Shown: in pieces, positions 14,831 through 18,216 of the stretch
How the letters are laid out: each line of letters begins with the position of its first letter
Numbering within the stretch: the first letter of the stretch is position 1
Source: Bifidobacterium sp. UBA6881
GTDB taxonomy: Bacteria > Actinomycetota > Actinomycetes > Actinomycetales > Bifidobacteriaceae
Assembly (NCBI GenBank): GCA_002451435.1
Contig: DKCF01000082.1
Location: forward strand, 60,839-79,054
Reading direction: 5' to 3'
DNA: 18,216 nt
Translations under genes and position numbers: made by a program
Notes under the pieces: generated by a model
What the model was told of the DNA's origin: nothing
The model's input: the letters and a program-made list of their open reading frames with translations, nothing else
The model's database searches: none

Positions 14831-15487
14831 GTGTTCGGACACAACGCAAAAGTCAACATTGCGCTCAACCGCGAGGTCGAGAAGCTCATCAAGTCCGGCG
14901 GCAAGGAGCAGCTGCTGCCGATCGTGCAGGCCGGCGAACCCGTGCTGCGCCAGCAGACCGCCGCATACGAGGGCCAATTGAGCCGCAAAACACTCGACAA
15001 ACTCATCGACACCATGCATGTCACCATGCTGGAGGCGCCGGGCGTGGGTCTCGCGGCCACCCAGATCGGTCTGGGACTGGCGCTCGCCGTGGTCGAGGAC
15101 CATGCCGGCCCCGATGACGCGGACGATCCGCGTGAGGCCGCCGAGTTCCCGTTCCATGTCATCATCAACCCCAGCTACGAGCCGATCGGCACTGAAACGC
15201 GCAGCTTCTACGAAGGCTGCCTGAGCTTCGACGGCTATCAGGCGGTGCGCAAACGCTGGCTCGACATCACCGCCCGCTGGCAGGACGAGGACGGCAAACG
15301 GCATGAGGAGCATCTGCACGGCTGGCCGGCACGCATCTTCCAGCATGAGACCGACCACCTGAGCGGTGAACTGTATATCGACAAGGCGGAGATCCGCAGT
15401 CTCACCACCAATGAGAACCTTGAGGATTTCTGGTGTGAGGATCCGGTTCCCACCGAGGCCGCCAAGGAGCTTGGCTTCGATCTGTGA
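14831..15487 (+). CDS. def: Peptide deformylase
   Basis: A 218-residue metalloenzyme that removes the N-formyl group from new polypeptides at the ribosome exit. All three family motifs are present: GVGLAATQIG (71-80), EGCLSF with metal ligand C130, and QHETDHLSG with H172, catalytic E173 and H176. It is longer than many bacterial deformylases, with an N-terminal extension of about 25 residues and an acidic insertion DHAGPDDADDP near 90-100. The start is GTG, fixed by GGAGGA (14821-14826) 4 nt upstream, which begins in the last base of the glmM stop codon. It forms a two-gene unit with glmM and is followed by a strong hairpin. Confidence 0.95.
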   Translation: MFGHNAKVNIALNREVEKLIKSGGKEQLLPIVQAGEPVLRQQTAAYEGQLSRKTLDKLIDTMHVTMLEAPGVGLAATQIGLGLALAVVEDHAGPDDADDPREAAEFPFHVIINPSYEPIGTETRSFYEGCLSFDGYQAVRKRWLDITARWQDEDGKRHEEHLHGWPARIFQHETDHLSGELYIDKAEIRSLTTNENLEDFWCEDPVPTEAAKELGFDL

Positions 15488-15510
15488 CCGTTTTGCGGCC
15501 GATTCGCAAT

Positions 15511-15557
15511 TCGCGGGCGCGCGTGCATTGGGCGGCCAAATGCACGCGCGCCCGCGA
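15511..15557 (+). terminator. 19-bp hairpin after def
   Basis: Arms 15511-15529 (TCGCGGGCGCGCGTGCATT) and 15539-15557 pair perfectly over 19 bp around a 9-base loop, 23 bases after the def stop. Only TGTCGTTTG follows, so the T-tract is weak, but position and stability indicate the glmM-def terminator. Confidence 0.75.
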
Positions 15558-16028
15558 TGTCGTTTGAACGTGTTGCCACGCGGGATGCTTTCGCGTGCGG
15601 CACCATGCGTTGATGGCGGTGTCGCCACCGTCAAATCAGCGAATGTCATGTTCTCCACGGCAGGCGCACGTATGCGCGTATCCGCAACGGCTGCGGCACG
15701 AAACGCCGCATCGTCCGTCCTCGATGGAGCATTCGCAATCCCCATACTTGCGGAACGAACGCGTTCGTGATGTGGCGCTTCGACGGCATCGCGGATGTTC
15801 CCGGCCTGCATGGTCTTCCGCGGCTTTGCCGAACATGATTGTTTTCTGCACGATAATCGGTGTGTACATGCTTTCCTATTCAGTAGACGAATATCGACGG
15901 CATACAACATAAGCAAACAATGCTGCGAAAACGTCCCTTTTCGGCTGTGCGAGAAGACCGGATGCGGCCGACTGCGGCGGTATCCGGCAAAACGGCCAAT
16001 TCCAGACCCTCCGACTAACATGCGAGGT
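15558..16028. other. Gene-poor region between def and the exonuclease
   Basis: About 470 bases without a supported gene. The exonuclease frame is open back to 15795, but residues before MNEATMDRS are cysteine-rich, show no conserved character and are not taken as coding. It contains a perfect 14-bp palindrome (15755-15768) and GATAAT at 15852-15857, a possible -10 box with TTGCCG (15826-15831) too far upstream for ideal spacing. A short minus-strand frame at 15636-15869 has no recognisable features. Confidence 0.5.
15755..15768. promoter_or_regulatory. Perfect 14-bp palindrome, candidate operator
   Basis: ACGAACGCGTTCGT is fully self-complementary. Its half-sites CGAAC/GTTCG are those of the Gram-positive SOS (LexA) box, but that box has a 4-base spacer and here it is 2. 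It lies about 260 bases upstream of the exonuclease start. Confidence 0.4.
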
Positions 16029-17786
16029 ATGAACGAAGCAACGATGGACCGTTCCTGGCTCACGGAAGCCAAACAAGACATCGATCAGTGGTCGGTTTCG
16101 ATGCCGAAGGATGCCGATTCGCGGCCGATCGATTGGCGCTGGGTGGCATCGCTCGACCTCGAACATGGCATAGGTGCCGCGGCCCGCGGGCATGTCGATG
16201 CGATCGCAGTATTGCGGACGGTGTTGCTGCGGGCCGCGCATGGCGCCGCGGATGCCGCGGAGAACGTCCGGACGGATGAACGGCCGGCAGGGGCCGATGC
16301 CGTTGCTCACGCCGGTGCCGGCGCGCGTTCGGACATTGCCGTTGCCGCGCGTTCCGGAACCGCTGTGTGCTCCGGTGCCAAGGAAGAGCCTCTGAAACAG
16401 ACGGCTCTGACGGCGGAGGCGGTGCATGATCTGCTGAAAGAGGACCTGGCGATCCGCGATCGTCTCGAACCGGTCATCGCGCAATGCAACAGCACGTTCA
16501 TGACGGATTTCGACCGTTTGATCGCGTCGTATCGCCTTCCCCGCGCGCTCGCATACGCGAATCGCAGATTGTGCGATGAGATCGCCCTGCTTCGTGGCAT
16601 CGGCGTTCATATGGGTTTATGGACGGTCGCGGAGGAGCGTCGCGAACGTGTGACGGTTCCCGTGCTCCATCCCGCCGCGCATCTCGGTACCGTGAATCTT
16701 GACGACATCCAGGACCGCACCGCGGAAATCGTCAACGGTCGTGCCGAGCGCCGCGCCGAGGAGCGCCGGCAGAAGCGCGCGAGCGATTATTCCATGTCGC
16801 GGGCGAATCTCAGCGGCGTCACCAGTCCTGGAGGCTCCGCGCTGCTCGATGACGGTGCCGCGCCGCAGCATGCCCGGTCGGAGACTGTGAGGCGGCTTGC
16901 GGAATACCGCAGGTCGGATTGGCGCGACGTCTATCTTCCGGGTCGTGATGTGGACACGGTCATGGGCATCGACATCGAGACCACGGGCATCGACCCCGCC
17001 CGCGTGTACATCATCGATGCCGGCTTCGAATACATGAACATGATTTCGCCGCGTCCTGCCGATGCGGCCGTCGGCTATCGGTACGAGCAGGATTCCTATG
17101 ATGCCGGCGATGCCTACGGGCAGGCGCGTCTCGCCTTTGGCGTCACACCCGAGAACGCGGTGTTGGGCAATGACGTGATTCTTGGTTTGACGGGCATCGA
17201 CGTATGCGAACGCGCTTCCTGCCGTGCCGATTCCGTCGCCGAGGTTCGCGCCCTCATGCGCGAGTTCTCCGCCACGGTGGCTGGGGGAGATTCTCCATGC
17301 GCGCAATCGAATGGCGCGTCCGATGGCAATATGTCTGCGCATGATGGCGCGGTTTATCGGATGTTCGACGAATGGCCCGAGGCGCAGATGGGGTTGCTGC
17401 AGCGTTTGCAGCAGCAACCGTATGTCGCGCATAACGCCCGGTTCGAGCATGGTTTCTTCATGTTGAATGTGGCCGGGTATGCGGAGAGCTACCGGGCCGG
17501 CAACATCACCATCATCGATACGCTGCCGATGAGCCGCCGCTGGGATGAGGGTTCGATTCCCGATGATGAGCATCCATATGGCAACAACACGTTGGACGCC
17601 TATGCCAAGCGGCAGGGCGCATTGGACGCTTCCATGGCCGAACGCCATTTGGGATTGGAAGACACCCATATCATGCTGGTGGCGATGAAGCACCATCTGC
17701 GCACCCTGCGCGCCGAAGGCAGGGGACCGTGGGGCGCCGACGGCAAGTCGGGCGTAGGCGGCAAGCATTGCGGTCGCCGCTGGTAA
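16029..17786 (+). CDS. DEDDh-family 3'-5' exonuclease domain protein (DnaQ-like) with unrecognised N-terminal half
   Basis: A 585-residue protein. The C-terminal part carries a DnaQ/RNase T-type exonuclease: ExoI VMGIDIETTGID with D315 and E317; ExoII VAHNARFEHGFF with H468 and E473 where most members have Asp; and ExoIII ERHLGLEDTHIML with H540 and D545 in the DEDDh spacing. The ExoI-ExoII gap, about 150 residues, is longer than in DnaQ. The N-terminal half holds an Ala-rich, probably disordered stretch (about 70-125), a helical region (about 130-200, LPRALAYANRRLCDEIALLR) and a basic segment NGRAERRAEERRQKRAS near 236-252; none is a domain I recognise. It could trim DNA or RNA in repair or decay. 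The start is uncertain among ATG 16020, 16029 and 16044; none has a well-spaced Shine-Dalgarno. It is likely monocistronic. Confidence 0.8.
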   Translation: MNEATMDRSWLTEAKQDIDQWSVSMPKDADSRPIDWRWVASLDLEHGIGAAARGHVDAIAVLRTVLLRAAHGAADAAENVRTDERPAGADAVAHAGAGARSDIAVAARSGTAVCSGAKEEPLKQTALTAEAVHDLLKEDLAIRDRLEPVIAQCNSTFMTDFDRLIASYRLPRALAYANRRLCDEIALLRGIGVHMGLWTVAEERRERVTVPVLHPAAHLGTVNLDDIQDRTAEIVNGRAERRAEERRQKRASDYSMSRANLSGVTSPGGSALLDDGAAPQHARSETVRRLAEYRRSDWRDVYLPGRDVDTVMGIDIETTGIDPARVYIIDAGFEYMNMISPRPADAAVGYRYEQDSYDAGDAYGQARLAFGVTPENAVLGNDVILGLTGIDVCERASCRADSVAEVRALMREFSATVAGGDSPCAQSNGASDGNMSAHDGAVYRMFDEWPEAQMGLLQRLQQQPYVAHNARFEHGFFMLNVAGYAESYRAGNITIIDTLPMSRRWDEGSIPDDEHPYGNNTLDAYAKRQGALDASMAERHLGLEDTHIMLVAMKHHLRTLRAEGRGPWGADGKSGVGGKHCGRRW

Positions 17787-18113
17787 CGGGCGATTCTGTC
17801 CTAGGCATGAATATGTGCGCAAGCACTGCGGCAGATGCCGGTAGCGAGCGATTGCGTTTCATATACCGATATGCGGCAAGCGTTATGGGGATGATCCGGT
17901 TGAAGTCCTTGTGCGGGTTCCATGCTGGATATACGCAAGTATCGCAGTCGATGCCGGTGGCTGTCGATCGGATTCGTTGTCGTTGATTCGTGCGATTGAT
18001 GATTTGGCGTTGGATGCCGTTGTGTGTTTCGTTACCTGAATTTTGCCTGCGATGGCTACTCTTAAGGTATCGAACGATGCCGAAGACATTGGTAGGTTAT
18101 TTTCGACACGCCG
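17787..18113. other. Gene-poor region after the exonuclease
   Basis: About 330 bases in which I see no supported gene and no strong terminator hairpin. Short frames on both strands lack ribosome binding sites and known motifs. A 16-codon frame at 18077-18127 (MPKTLVGYFRHADGTA) has AAGG 9 nt upstream but overlaps the next gene in another frame and is not called. Confidence 0.4.
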
Positions 18114-18216
18114 ATGGAACCGCTTGATTTCAGCGGTTTCACGCTTTTCTGTGCCTTGCGATTTGCGTTCTTGATCGCAGGCATGTATATTTTCATCTTG
18201 CTGCTCAGCACGGCGG
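18114..18216 (+). CDS. N-terminus of a probable membrane protein, cut by window edge
   Basis: From ATG 18114 the frame is open to the end of the window. After MEPLDFSGFTLFCALRFA it is markedly hydrophobic (FLIAGMYIFILLLSTA), which looks like a first transmembrane segment or signal anchor. An in-frame stop at 18093-18095 limits how far upstream it could begin. No clear Shine-Dalgarno precedes ATG 18114; ATG 18183 is an in-frame alternative. With 34 residues visible, no family can be assigned. Confidence 0.4.
   Translation, partial: MEPLDFSGFTLFCALRFAFLIAGMYIFILLLSTA

Noticed and set aside
15755..15768. Calling the palindrome a LexA SOS box
   Set aside because: Half-sites match but the spacer is 2 bases instead of 4, so it is kept only as an unidentified palindrome.
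15795..16028. N-terminal extension of the exonuclease gene from 15795
   Set aside because: The predicted residues are cysteine-rich and unlike the rest of the protein, with no ribosome binding site; treated as leader DNA.
13406..16081. An 891-codon open frame on the minus strand across glmM and def
   Set aside because: Same reasons: it is a shadow of glmM and def, continues through the def terminator hairpin, and has antisense-like composition.
18118..18138. AACCGCT/AGCGGTT hairpin followed by a partial T-run, as a terminator
   Set aside because: It falls inside the apparent coding start of the right-edge membrane protein and has only a 7-bp stem.

Overview
The window looks like a chromosomal segment from a high-GC Gram-positive, most probably a Bifidobacterium or close relative. 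This rests on the actinobacterial look of DapA, RNase J with a long basic N-terminus, PepN and GlmM, on C/G-ending codons from about 7.1 kb onward, and on Shine-Dalgarno-led starts. It is a judgement from recognised protein character, not a database result.

Region 1 (1 to about 7060) is an accessory ureide-catabolism block. Four genes run leftward as one likely operon: a PucG-type ureidoglycine-glyoxylate aminotransferase (3442-4683), an AllC-type allantoate amidohydrolase (2094-3380), an AllB-type allantoinase (767-2092) and an amidase fused behind an AtzH/HpxZ-like domain (726 to 1, cut by the window edge). Two genes run rightward from the same control region: a MurR/RpiR-family regulator (4891-5802) and a CynX/NimT-type MFS transporter (5802-7058) whose start overlaps the regulator's stop. 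The simplest model is uptake by the transporter, allantoin to allantoate (AllB), allantoate to ureidoglycine with release of ammonia and CO2 (AllC), then ureidoglycine plus glyoxylate to oxalurate plus glycine (PucG). The fused amidase would take the oxalurate further, as the Klebsiella HpxY/HpxZ proteins are thought to. The divergent intergenic region (4684-4890) holds TGAAA/TTTCA-type dyads that could be the regulator's operators.

Region 2 (about 7115-15490) is core housekeeping, all rightward: dapA (lysine/diaminopimelate synthesis), a strong terminator, rnj (RNase J), a 17-bp leader hairpin, pepN (aminopeptidase N), a heavily structured 485-base intergenic region, then a tight glmM-def pair (peptidoglycan precursor synthesis and peptide deformylation), closed by a 19-bp terminator-like hairpin.

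Region 3 (15490-18216) holds a gap of about 470 bases with a 14-bp perfect palindrome, one large gene for a DEDDh-type exonuclease with an unrecognised N-terminal half (16029-17786), a further gene-poor stretch, and the first codons of a probable membrane protein running off the right edge.

The most notable items are the HpxZ-HpxY-like fusion inside a compact allantoin operon, and a nested, mirror-symmetric palindrome of about 175 bases between pepN and glmM that resembles a mobile or REP-like intergenic element. No tRNA, rRNA, CRISPR array or intact transposase was seen.
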